NCBI GenBank assembly: GCA_964612085.1
Contig: CAZTCJ010000072.1
Coordinates: forward strand, 1 to 19,886
Direction: 5' to 3'
Length of the DNA: 19,886 nucleotides
From: CAZTCJ01 sp964612085
GTDB taxonomy: Bacteria; Pseudomonadota; Alphaproteobacteria; JAJFIK01
Part shown: piece after piece, positions 8,113 through 16,144 of the stretch
How positions within the stretch are numbered: the stretch's first letter is position 1
How the letters are laid out: each line of letters opens with the position of its first letter
Notes under the pieces: model-generated
What the model saw: the letters and a program-made list of their open reading frames with translations, nothing else
Database searches by the model: none
Told to the model about the DNA's origin: nothing
Made by a program: the position numbers and the translations under genes

Positions 8113-11100
8113 ACATGTCCTCCACGCGCGCGGCGGGCAGCGTATAGGTGCCCGGCGTCACCGCACGGACCACATAGGCCACCGCGAAACCGGGCCGGAC
8201 GATTTTCGGCTGCTCGCCGGGCTGGGGCCGGGGCTTGTAGAGCGAGCCGATGGTGAAGGCCGCCACGAAGCGGTCGTCCCGGGCGCTCGCCATTTGCGTC
8301 GCCGTCAGATCGGGCAGCCAGGGATACAGCCCCTTGTTGGAGCCCGCGGGCAGAACCGTTTCGATCTCGAAACCGGCGGGCAGCAGGTCCAGCACCGCCA
8401 TTTCCCGGAAATCGTTATCGTTCATCCGCCCATTGATCAACACCACATAACGCTCGCTTTGGCGCGCGTTTTGAAGATCCTGGGGCTGACCGTTCAGACT
8501 GTAGACCTGTTTGGTGAGCAACAGGCCCGCCGCGTCAGCCGGTTGGGCCTCGGCCGGAACGCCTTCCGCCGTCACCACGGACCACAAGGCCTGACTGCCC
8601 GTATTGCGCACCGTGATGCCAGCCTCCAGATCCGTCCGGTCCGGCGTCATGACGGCGGGATCGCCGGTCACCATGGCCCGGTCCGTGCCGGAGATCGAAA
8701 CGGGCAGCCCGTCCTGGCGATCCTGCTGCCGCAGCGCCCCCAGGCGGTAAGCGGCAAATAGCATCCAGACCTTTTCCTGGGTCGTGGTGAAGCGGGGCCG
8801 CCGCTCCAGACCGTCCATCCGCTCGAACAGGGCAGGCAGCAATGCGGGCCGCCGGCTTTCCGCCGCCAGCGCCGTCACGCCCGCCGTGTCGCGCAAGAGC
8901 GAGCCGTAGCGGATCGATTCATAGCCTTGCGGGTTGGCCTCGCCGACCATACGCACGGCTTCCTCGAAGGCGATACGGCCCCGCGCCTTGTCGCCGACCG
9001 CATCGAGCGCAGCCCCCAGCATGGCGAGGCTCATGCCATTCTTCAGTTCACCCCGTTCCGTGTCGAAGAAATAACGCAGATCGGAAATGCGCGCCTTGCC
9101 CTGCCGGGCCAGGGAATAGAACGCGAAGGCCCGCGCATCGTCGCTTTGCCAGCTCGAGGTCACCAGATTGTCGAGCCAGCGCCCGCCGCGATTGAGCGCA
9201 TCGGTCGGCACCACATAGCCCTGGACCTTCGCCTGGGCCAGGAAATCGAGCGCGAAGACGGACAGCCAGACATTGGCCTCGCCGCCCGCCCGGCTCCACA
9301 TGCCGAACGCGCCGCCCGGCATTTGCAGATCCAGGACCCGGTCGACCGCGTCCTGAATACGGACTTTGAGGCCGTCATCGGCGGCAATGCCGCTGGCCTC
9401 CGCCACAGCGTTGAAATAAAGCAGCGGATAGGCGCGGGACACGCTTTGTTCCAAACAGCCATAGGGATAGCGGTCGAGCGCACGCAACAGTCCGGGCACG
9501 TCATAGCCCGCCGAGGACGCCACGGACATGGAAAGCTTGGCGGTCGAGGCGATAAAGCCGTCGAGCTGGCTAGCATCCACCGTGCGCGCCGCGCCCGGAT
9601 CGAGCACCTCGACGCTGCGGCGGCTGACCGCCAGGCGGGGCGCGCGCACCTCAATATCCCAGGAGCGGGACAAGGTGAAATCGTCCGGCCCCGTCAGGTC
9701 CAGAAGCACGGTCGCGACACCCGGCGCGGCGCCGGTGAGCGTGACCGGCAGGCGCTTGTCCTCGCCGGGATTGAGCGTCAGCCCTTCGCCGTCGATCACC
9801 GTTTCGGTTTCGCCCAGTGCGCCCGTGGTGCGGATCACCGCCTCATAGGCACCGGCGGCCCCTTCCACATTGTTCACATGCAAGGTCGCCTGGGCCGTGT
9901 CGCCCGGCGCCAGGAACCGCGGCAAGGTCACGTCTCCGACCACTTCCCGGCGCACGGTCAGCGCCTGATCGCCATGACCGACCGCACCGGGCGCGGAGGC
10001 TACCGCCATCAATTTCAGCTCACCGACGAAATCGGGGATCTCCAGCGGGATCACCGCCTTGCCCGCGTCATCGAGCGCCACGATGCCGGAGAACAGGGCC
10101 ACGGTCTTGGTGGGCACCACATTGAGGCCGCCATCGCCGCCGAAGCCGTCGCCGCCGGAGCGGATCTCGCCGAGCTGGCCTTTGGCATTCAGAATCAACC
10201 GTCCGTAATCGTCGCGAATATCGACCGCCAGACGGCGCTTGCCGAAGAAATGATCTTCCGGCGCGGGCGGCTTGAAATCGGTCAGGTTGAGAATGCCCGT
10301 ATCGACCGCGGCCAAGGTCACGAACGCGCCCCTCGGGACGGCGCCGCCGCCTGTGGTTTCGACCTGCACCGGCACGGTGATGCCCTGCTGGGGCGGGACG
10401 GTCTGGGGCAGATCGAAGGCCACATCCAGGGTGCGCGCCGACTGATCGACGCCGAGCCAGGCTAGGCCGATGGCGCGTACCGGCGCCCGCCGCCGCTCGT
10501 CCGACAGCGGACGATAAGCGCTGACCAGCACATAAGCGCCACTGCCCCAGTCTTCCGAGACGGTCAGCTTCAGTTCCGTTCCATCCGACGGCAGATTGAT
10601 CATGCGGGTCTCGAAGACCCGGTCATTGGCGACGGTCACCAGCGCCTTGCCGCCCATGGGCGGGCGCACGGAAACGGTCGCGGTCTCGCCGGCGCGATAT
10701 TGCTCCTTGTCCGCCACGACCCTGACCCGGTCGGGACGGCCATCGCTGTCGCCGCCATACCAGCCCACGTAAAACCGCACGCTGGAGCGCGCCCCGCTTT
10801 CCGGATCCCGCACCGCCAGGCGATAGCTGCCGGAGGTCAGCCCGCCCGCGCTGACGCTGGCGCCCGGCAAATCGGCGCCCACATCGATGGTGCCACCGCT
10901 GACCGGCCGGTCCCGGACGATCCGCTCATAGCGCCATTGGCCGTCGATCTGATACCACTGGTAATTCACCACCTCGCGGATGACCTGGAAGGTCACGCCC
11001 GGCTTTTCGATCTGCGCGCCGTCCCGGTCGAGCGCGATGACATTGAACGCGGCATCCTGCTTCTGCTTGACGCCGCCGCCATCGAATTGCGGGCGAATGC

Positions 11101-13045
11101 CCAGGTTCACCGGACCGGTCCGCACGGGCACGGAAAGCTGTTCGCGGGTCAACCGCCCGCCGGGCTCGAAAATCGACAAGGTGATATCGGCCCGGAGCGG
11201 CTTGGAGGTCTCCGGCACACCCTCGAGCGCACCGGTCGCCAGCGTCACCCCTTGGGGATCGGTCTGATTGACGACGAGATCGACCAGGGTCGGCGAGAAA
11301 CGTTCCTCGGTCAGGCCGAAATCATAGCCTTTATAGTCCGGAAACGGATTGGGATCGGCCACGAGGCGCAAGGTCGCTTCGCCGTCGAGACCGGCGGCGG
11401 GCGCGTCGTAAAGATAGCGGGCATTGGCGGTCACCTCGACCGCATCGCCGGGCGTCCAATAGTCCGCATCCGTGGACAGAGCGACTTCCAGGCGTTCGGG
11501 CACGAAATCCTGCACATCGAAGGATACCGAACCGATGGGCGCGCGCTTGGGATCGAGATAGGCGCTGGCGCTCCAGCGCCCGAGCGGCGCGGTGCGCGAC
11601 AGGGTCACCGGCAGATGGGCGGAGCCCGCGAATTGCTGGTTGATCGTGGTCCGGCGGTATTCGATGCCGTCGGGACGGCGCACGATCACCGTCAGCGGCA
11701 CGTCGTTCAGGGCTTGCGCCTGATTGTCCCGCACCATGGCGACGATCTGCACCGTCTCGCCGGGCCGGTAAATGCCCCGGTCCAGATAGAGGAAACTGTC
11801 GGTCGCGCCGGGCGCGGGCCGTCCGCTCACCCCCCGGTCGGAGAGATCGAAGGCCGCACGGCGCAGATCCTGATAGTTGAAGTCCTCGTCATTGTAAGCC
11901 ATCACCATGACAGGCCGCAGGCCGCCTTCACCGCGCATCAGGCCCGGATCGAACGTGGCCGCGCCGTCGGAGCCGGTCTCACGCTCGGCCAGGATCTGGT
12001 TGTTGCGCGCCACCAGCGCCAGACGCACATTGCGCACCGGTTCCGCCGTATGCAGCGAACGGACGAAAACCCGCAGGCCGTCCGTGCCGTCGAACGTGGT
12101 CAGACCCAGATCGGAATCGACGATCCACTGGGCGGCCTTACCGTCCCAACGGTTATTATCCGTCACCGGAGCGGAGGCGTCTTCCGCCAGGATCAGATAA
12201 ACGCCCGGCGCGCGCTCGGGCAGCGCCTCGCGGATCGGAAAGAGCGTCTGGACCGTTTTGTTGGGCACGGAGGAAACGGCCATCTCCCGCGACCAGACCA
12301 GGGCGCCCTGCTCGTTTTGGACCTGCTCGATGGTCCAGCCATAAAGCAGCTTTTCATCGACCAGGCCTTCCTGAAGCTGCGACAACAGCCGGTGGCCGAC
12401 CCGGAAGACGCGGATCTTGAGCTGATCCACGTTCACCGTCGTCACGGGCACGCCGTCGGCGCTTTCGCGCGGCAGGATGATGCCGGACCCAAAAGCGATC
12501 GCAGGGGGCCGGTTGGACAGGGAGACCGGCACGGTCTCGTCATAGCCCAATTGCTTGCCGGAGGCGGCGGGCAGGCCCTCGCGCAGGGTCACGCTGTATT
12601 CGGTTCCAAAGGAAAGGCCGCCGAGGCAGAGCAGCGGGCCCGCCACCCGGATGGCGGGGCGCACATCCGAGGCAAAGCGCACGTAATCCTCGTAGCGCAC
12701 CGTCTCGCCGGAGGCGAGGTCCTCGGAAAAGGCGAGGCAGGCTTCCGGCGTGTCTTCCCCCGTATTGATCTCCAGCCGGGTGAAAACGAAATCCTTGTCC
12801 CTGCTCTCGCGGCCGGCGGCGGCGGCCGGCGCCATCGCTCTTGCGGCGGGCGAGGCATCTGCATCGGCGCGCTGGCCCGTGGCCACTGCGTCCGCTTCCG
12901 TTTCATCCGGCAGAACAGAGTCCAGTTGCGGCAGGTCCGAAACCGCGTCTCCGTCTTGCGGGCCGCTGCCGCCCAATGTCATATAGACCAGCGCCGCCAC
13001 GGCCAGAACGCCAGCACCCAAGACCAGGATCAGATTCCGATTCAT
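8051..13045 (-). CDS. Bacterial alpha-2-macroglobulin (YfhM-like protease trap)
   Basis: A 1664-residue giant periplasmic protein. After an N-terminal hydrophobic helix (about 4-24) come macroglobulin-like domains. The MG2 hallmark LDRGIYRPGETV is at about 421-432 and the core A2M domain (RFLAPGDTAQATLHVNN) lies beyond residue 1000. The thioester domain has C1197-L-E-Q1200 in the context YPYGCLEQSVSRAYP, so covalent trapping of proteases should be possible. In E. coli the homologue pairs with PBP1C to protect cells whose wall is breached, and the same gene pair is seen here. Unlike the E. coli lipoprotein, no lipobox Cys is present in the N-terminus, so it is probably anchored by the uncleaved helix or secreted. 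The start ATG has AGAGGGG about 9 bases upstream. An IalB-like gene lies 158 bases upstream on the same strand. Confidence 0.96.
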   Translation of the reverse strand: MNRNLILVLGAGVLAVAALVYMTLGGSGPQDGDAVSDLPQLDSVLPDETEADAVATGQRADADASPAARAMAPAAAAGRESRDKDFVFTRLEINTGEDTPEACLAFSEDLASGETVRYEDYVRFASDVRPAIRVAGPLLCLGGLSFGTEYSVTLREGLPAASGKQLGYDETVPVSLSNRPPAIAFGSGIILPRESADGVPVTTVNVDQLKIRVFRVGHRLLSQLQEGLVDEKLLYGWTIEQVQNEQGALVWSREMAVSSVPNKTVQTLFPIREALPERAPGVYLILAEDASAPVTDNNRWDGKAAQWIVDSDLGLTTFDGTDGLRVFVRSLHTAEPVRNVRLALVARNNQILAERETGSDGAATFDPGLMRGEGGLRPVMVMAYNDEDFNYQDLRRAAFDLSDRGVSGRPAPGATDSFLYLDRGIYRPGETVQIVAMVRDNQAQALNDVPLTVIVRRPDGIEYRRTTINQQFAGSAHLPVTLSRTAPLGRWSASAYLDPKRAPIGSVSFDVQDFVPERLEVALSTDADYWTPGDAVEVTANARYLYDAPAAGLDGEATLRLVADPNPFPDYKGYDFGLTEERFSPTLVDLVVNQTDPQGVTLATGALEGVPETSKPLRADITLSIFEPGGRLTREQLSVPVRTGPVNLGIRPQFDGGGVKQKQDAAFNVIALDRDGAQIEKPGVTFQVIREVVNYQWYQIDGQWRYERIVRDRPVSGGTIDVGADLPGASVSAGGLTSGSYRLAVRDPESGARSSVRFYVGWYGGDSDGRPDRVRVVADKEQYRAGETATVSVRPPMGGKALVTVANDRVFETRMINLPSDGTELKLTVSEDWGSGAYVLVSAYRPLSDERRRAPVRAIGLAWLGVDQSARTLDVAFDLPQTVPPQQGITVPVQVETTGGGAVPRGAFVTLAAVDTGILNLTDFKPPAPEDHFFGKRRLAVDIRDDYGRLILNAKGQLGEIRSGGDGFGGDGGLNVVPTKTVALFSGIVALDDAGKAVIPLEIPDFVGELKLMAVASAPGAVGHGDQALTVRREVVGDVTLPRFLAPGDTAQATLHVNNVEGAAGAYEAVIRTTGALGETETVIDGEGLTLNPGEDKRLPVTLTGAAPGVATVLLDLTGPDDFTLSRSWDIEVRAPRLAVSRRSVEVLDPGAARTVDASQLDGFIASTAKLSMSVASSAGYDVPGLLRALDRYPYGCLEQSVSRAYPLLYFNAVAEASGIAADDGLKVRIQDAVDRVLDLQMPGGAFGMWSRAGGEANVWLSVFALDFLAQAKVQGYVVPTDALNRGGRWLDNLVTSSWQSDDARAFAFYSLARQGKARISDLRYFFDTERGELKNGMSLAMLGAALDAVGDKARGRIAFEEAVRMVGEANPQGYESIRYGSLLRDTAGVTALAAESRRPALLPALFERMDGLERRPRFTTTQEKVWMLFAAYRLGALRQQDRQDGLPVSISGTDRAMVTGDPAVMTPDRTDLEAGITVRNTGSQALWSVVTAEGVPAEAQPADAAGLLLTKQVYSLNGQPQDLQNARQSERYVVLINGRMNDNDFREMAVLDLLPAGFEIETVLPAGSNKGLYPWLPDLTATQMASARDDRFVAAFTIGSLYKPRPQPGEQPKIVRPGFAVAYVVRAVTPGTYTLPAARVEDMYAPRVYAQTAESTLRVAPAQ

Positions 13046-13082
13046 CGCTCATGCCCCTCTCGTTCGCCGGGCGGTCTGTTGC

Positions 13083-13099
13083 GGGATGTGTCCCATCCC
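13083..13099 (-). other. Small hairpin in the A2M leader
   Basis: GGGATG (13083-13088) and CATCCC (13094-13099) form a 6-bp stem with a 5-base loop. It lies 37 bases upstream of the A2M start codon, in the gap after the IalB-like gene. There is no U-run, so it is not a convincing terminator. It might modulate the A2M leader or mark an operator. The rest of the gap 13046-13203 shows nothing recognisable. Confidence 0.25.
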
Positions 13100-13203
13100 A
13101 TTGCTGAATGCGCCAACCCCCGCGGCGCGATTCAAGCCCCTCCCGGCCTGGCTGGTTTGTGCTGTTGCTTTATGTCCATTTTCAGACCCCAAGCCAAGCG
13201 TTC

Positions 13204-13746
13204 TCAGGGCTTGCGGACCGCTTCAAGAGCCGCTGAAAAGCCCAGAAGCGACACCGGCACCCCATGGCTGAGGCTGGCGGCGTCCGTGAACGTCACCACG
13301 GCCTTGGACCCGGCGCGCAAGGCCGGCTCGATGGGTTCCTCCAGGGGAAACAGCGCCGAACAGCCGGTTTGCGTGCATTGGGCGAAGGGGCTGTCGGCCA
13401 CCGGTTTGCCATCGACGCTGAGCTTGACGCCCGGCACCAGCGACACGCCCAAAGGCAGCACGATCTCCAGCACGGCGCGGGGCGCGCCGTCCTCCTTGGA
13501 CTGGGCGAAGCCGAGCCGCGCGGACATAAACGGCGCCGTATTCTCGGGCGCGTCGCTCAGGCGGAATTCCTGCAGACCGATACATTGCACCACCGTGCCG
13601 TCGGGCTGTTCCAGGCAGCGCACGCCCCAGTCCCTGTGCTGGGCCGTCCGCACCGACAAGTCCTGCTCCTGCGGCGCCGCAGCCTCCTGCGCCAGGGCCG
13701 GATGGGCCAGCACCGCCGCGATCAGGACGGCAATCACGCGTTTCAT
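13204..13746 (-). CDS. Invasion-associated locus B (IalB) family protein
   Basis: A 180-residue exported protein. The signal peptide is residues 1-19, with cleavage likely after AHPALA before QE. The mature part has the IalB pattern: a Trp-Gly-Val-x-Cys start (W40, C44), C55, a VSLVPGVKLSVDG strand (101-113), the CTQTGC pair (C124, C129) and a C-terminal VPVSLLGFSAAL. The two Cys pairs probably form disulfides in the periplasm. IalB was named for a Bartonella erythrocyte-invasion locus, but the family is widespread in non-pathogenic alphaproteobacteria and its function there is unknown. The frame is open farther upstream into bioB, but the ATG at 13746 has GGGGAG 8 bases before it and gives a clean signal peptide. 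Confidence 0.88.
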   Translation of the reverse strand: MKRVIAVLIAAVLAHPALAQEAAAPQEQDLSVRTAQHRDWGVRCLEQPDGTVVQCIGLQEFRLSDAPENTAPFMSARLGFAQSKEDGAPRAVLEIVLPLGVSLVPGVKLSVDGKPVADSPFAQCTQTGCSALFPLEEPIEPALRAGSKAVVTFTDAASLSHGVPVSLLGFSAALEAVRKP

Positions 13747-13828
13747 GGTTTCGTCTCCCCTGTCTGCGCCAGCGCCAACACCCTGAGGGAGAGCGGCGCG
13801 CCTGTCCACCGCTTGCGGAGCGCCCGGC

Positions 13829-13858
13829 TTGACCCTGCGCACGCGCCAGTGAAATGAT
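13829..13858 (+). promoter_or_regulatory. Candidate sigma-70 promoter for bioB
   Basis: TTGACC (13829-13834) matches the -35 box at 5 of 6 positions. AATGAT (13853-13858) is a weak -10 at 18-base spacing. It would start transcription about 40 bases before the bioB ATG. No BioR-type box was recognised nearby. Confidence 0.4.
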
Positions 13859-13867
13859 CCGCTCGTA

Positions 13868-13892
13868 TCCCACACCGACCATGTCCCACACC
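13868..13892 (+). repeat. Direct repeat TCCCACACC in the bioB leader
   Basis: TCCCACACC occurs at 13868-13876 and 13884-13892, with a period of 16 bases, between the candidate promoter and the bioB ribosome binding site. It could be a regulator site or a leader RNA element. It might also be chance in C-rich DNA. Confidence 0.35.
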
Positions 13893-13906
13893 CGTTTGGA
13901 GTCTTC

Positions 13907-14929
13907 ATGTCCGCCAGCCCGTCACAGCCCGCACCGCACAGCCCCTTCAAAGCGCCGCTCGGCGCGGTCCGCCACGACTGGACCCTGGACGAGGCCCGCG
14001 CGCTCTTCGAGATGCCGTTCGCCGATCTGATCTTCACGGCCCAGACGGTGCACCGGGCACAGTTCGACCCCAACGCGGTGGAAAAGGCGGAGCTGCTGTC
14101 GATCAAGACCGGCGGCTGTCCGGAGGATTGCGGCTATTGCAACCAGTCCGCCCATTTCGACACGGGCCTGCCGGTATCGAAACTGATGGCCGTACAGCAG
14201 GTCGTCGAGCAGGCGAAAGAGGCCAAGGCCCGGGGCGCCACGCGCTATTGCATGGGCGCGGCCTGGCGTGAGCCGAAGGACCGGGATCTCGACGCCATCG
14301 AGGCGATGATCCGGGAGGTGAAGGGTTTGGGGCTGGAGACCTGCATGACCCTCGGCATGCTGACGCAGTCCCAGGCCGACCGGCTGGGCGAGGCAGGTCT
14401 CGACTACTACAATCACAATATCGATACGTCGGAAGAATATTATACACAAGTCGTCACCACACGGACCTATCAGGATCGGCTTGACACGCTTGATGCCGTG
14501 CGCAATGCGGGCATTCATGTCTGCAGCGGCGGCATTGTCGGCATGGGCGAGGGCGCGGACGACCGGCTGTCCATGCTCGTAACCTTGAGCACCCTGCCGG
14601 ATCATCCCGGCTCCGTGCCGATCAACGCCCTGATGCCCACCAAGGGCACGCCTTTGGGCCAGAGCGACGCTCTGCATCCGATCGATTTTGTGCGCACCAT
14701 CGCCACGGCGCGCATCATGATGCCGCGCTCCGTCGTGCGCCTGTCGGCGGGCCGGGAAAACATGTCCGATGAAATGCAGGCCCTGTGTTTCCTGGCGGGC
14801 GCCAATTCGATCTTTGTCGGCGCCAAGCTTCTGACCACGCCCAATCCGGACATGGATCACGACAGCCTGCTGCTGAAACGGCTCGGCATCGAAGGCAAGG
14901 CGCCGGAAGCGGCGGCGGGCGCATCATGA
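13907..14929 (+). CDS. bioB: Biotin synthase
   Basis: A 340-residue radical-SAM enzyme that inserts sulfur into dethiobiotin, the last step of biotin synthesis, in the cytoplasm. The [4Fe-4S] motif is C71-P-E-D-C75-G-Y-C78. The ligands of the sacrificial [2Fe-2S] cluster are all present at C115, C146, C206 and R278, each offset by 18 residues from E. coli C97, C128, C188 and R260. Other family blocks are YYNHNIDTSEEYY, CSGGIVGMGE and VRLSAGRE. The ATG at 13907 follows GGAG by 5 bases. The downstream HAD gene overlaps the stop codon, so the two are translationally coupled. None of bioF, bioD, bioA or birA is in the window, so this is a stand-alone bioB. Confidence 0.98.
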   Translation: MSASPSQPAPHSPFKAPLGAVRHDWTLDEARALFEMPFADLIFTAQTVHRAQFDPNAVEKAELLSIKTGGCPEDCGYCNQSAHFDTGLPVSKLMAVQQVVEQAKEAKARGATRYCMGAAWREPKDRDLDAIEAMIREVKGLGLETCMTLGMLTQSQADRLGEAGLDYYNHNIDTSEEYYTQVVTTRTYQDRLDTLDAVRNAGIHVCSGGIVGMGEGADDRLSMLVTLSTLPDHPGSVPINALMPTKGTPLGQSDALHPIDFVRTIATARIMMPRSVVRLSAGRENMSDEMQALCFLAGANSIFVGAKLLTTPNPDMDHDSLLLKRLGIEGKAPEAAAGAS

Positions 14930-15567
14930 TCGAAGCCGTTTTGTGGGATTTCGGCGGTGTGCTGACCACCTCGCCTTTCGAGGCGTTCCGCCGGTACGAG
15001 CGCGAGAACGGCCTGCCGAAGGATTTCATCCGGACCGTGAACGCCACCAATCCGGACACCAATGCCTGGGCCCAGTTCGAAAGCAGCACAGTCACGCTAG
15101 CCGAGTTCGACCGTCTTTTCGCGGAGGAAACCCGCGCGGCAGGCCATGAGGTGCCGGGCCGGGTGGTGATCGAGTTACTCCATGGCGATCTCAGGCCCGC
15201 CATGGTGACCGCGCTCAGGCGCTGCAAACACGTCTTCAAGACCGGCTGCATTACCAATAATGTGAAGCCCGAGGACGGCAAGGATTTCTGGGCAAGCGGG
15301 ACGCGCACGGCGGCCATCGCCGAGGTCATGGCGCTGTTCGATCACGTGATCGAATCCTCGAAAGTGGGCCTGCGCAAGCCCGATCCGCGCATCTACGCTA
15401 TGATGTGCGACGCGCTGAAGGTCGATCCAGCCAAATGCGTCTATCTGGACGATCTGGGCGTCAATTTGAAGCCCGCCCGCGCCATGGGCATGACCACCAT
15501 CAAGGTCGTGGATCCGGATACAGCACTTACGGACCTGGAAACGGCGACCGGCCTGTCTTTGCGCTGA
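14926..15567 (+). CDS. HAD superfamily hydrolase (HAD-IA type)
   Basis: A 213-residue protein with the HAD core and an alpha-helical cap. Motif I is WDFGGVLT with the nucleophile D8; the usual second Asp is replaced by G10. Motif II is ITNN (T110), motif III is GLRKPDP (K151), and motif IV is YLDDLGVN (D175, D176). Loss of the second Asp is seen in dehalogenases and in some sugar phosphatases (YihX-like) and ACAD10-like proteins, so the reaction is uncertain. The ATG at 14926 overlaps the bioB TGA as ATGA, implying coupled translation. The open frame extends back into bioB, but no earlier start gives a HAD N-terminus. The link with biotin metabolism is positional only. Confidence 0.9.
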   Translation: MIEAVLWDFGGVLTTSPFEAFRRYERENGLPKDFIRTVNATNPDTNAWAQFESSTVTLAEFDRLFAEETRAAGHEVPGRVVIELLHGDLRPAMVTALRRCKHVFKTGCITNNVKPEDGKDFWASGTRTAAIAEVMALFDHVIESSKVGLRKPDPRIYAMMCDALKVDPAKCVYLDDLGVNLKPARAMGMTTIKVVDPDTALTDLETATGLSLR

Positions 15568-15602
15568 TCAGTGCGCGGCATCACCGGCATTCCAGAGAAA
15601 AG

Positions 15603-16082
15603 TTACCTCGCTTTGGGATCCGCCATGCCCAGCGCCTGCAGGGCCCGCTGGCGCGCCGCCTCGCAAAAATCCGCATTGACGCCCAACTCCTCGGCCACCC
15701 GCTGAATCATGTGCTCCTCGAACCGGTGCAATGTGCCGTCCGCATACGCCACTTCCCACAGCATGGCGATGACATCCGCGCGCTCGGCTTCCGTAAAGCC
15801 CGTGGCGATGGCCTGGGTGAACATCCAGTCGGAATAAACTTCATCCTGACGGCGCTCGGCCACGGCGATCAGCGCCTCGGCGTCCTCCGGCCCAAGCCCG
15901 AACCGGTCGGCCACCAGCGCCTTGATCTTGGCCCGTTCGTCGGCGTCGAATTCCGTATCGATGCGCGAGGCTTCCACGAGCAGCGCCGCCGCCGCCACAT
16001 GCCGGCGGTCGAAGGCGGCATCCATGGCCTCTTCCTGTTCGGAGGCCCGGCCCTCCAGAAAACGGATGATCCTGCTCAGCAT
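15603..16082 (-). CDS. TerB family protein
   Basis: A 159-residue, mostly helical, soluble protein. Two acidic helical hairpins are visible: ASRIDTEFDADERAKI (38-53) and EVAYADGTLHRFEEHMIQRV (110-129). The second has the ADG..H..E pattern of TerB/DUF533-type domains. TerB domains are linked to membrane-associated stress and tellurite-resistance complexes and may bind metal through these acidic residues, but most stand-alone copies have no assigned role. AAGGAAA about 8 bases upstream supports the ATG at 16082. It lies 62 bases downstream of the RND gene on the same strand and may share its transcript. It converges with the HAD gene across only 35 bases. Confidence 0.82.
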   Translation of the reverse strand: MLSRIIRFLEGRASEQEEAMDAAFDRRHVAAAALLVEASRIDTEFDADERAKIKALVADRFGLGPEDAEALIAVAERRQDEVYSDWMFTQAIATGFTEAERADVIAMLWEVAYADGTLHRFEEHMIQRVAEELGVNADFCEAARQRALQALGMADPKAR

Positions 16083-16102
16083 GGCGTGTTTCCTTTTCGC
16101 GC

Positions 16103-16121
16103 GTCTTTATGCACATAAGAC
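16103..16121. promoter_or_regulatory. AT-rich dyad between the RND and TerB genes
   Basis: TTATG (16107-16111), CA, CATAA (16114-16118) form an inverted repeat inside a longer imperfect one (GTCTT...AAGAC, 16103-16121). It stands out in GC-rich DNA and lies just upstream of the TerB ribosome binding site. It may be an operator for a separate TerB promoter or an intercistronic RNA hairpin. Confidence 0.35.
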
Positions 16122-16144
16122 CGGAGCCAGCGGCGCGCAACTCT

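Noticed and set aside
10700..13786. A 1028-residue open frame on the plus strand opposite the A2M and IalB-like genes
   Set aside because: It is fully antisense to strongly supported genes, is rich in His/Arg/Gly/Ala without any domain, and arises from the GC-rich third-position bias.
13747..14106. N-terminal extension of the IalB-like frame into bioB
   Set aside because: The extension runs antisense through bioB; the ATG at 13746 has a ribosome binding site and a clean signal peptide.
15603..16082. Tellurite-resistance operon
   Set aside because: Only a single TerB-domain protein is present; no terC, terD, terZ or terA neighbours.
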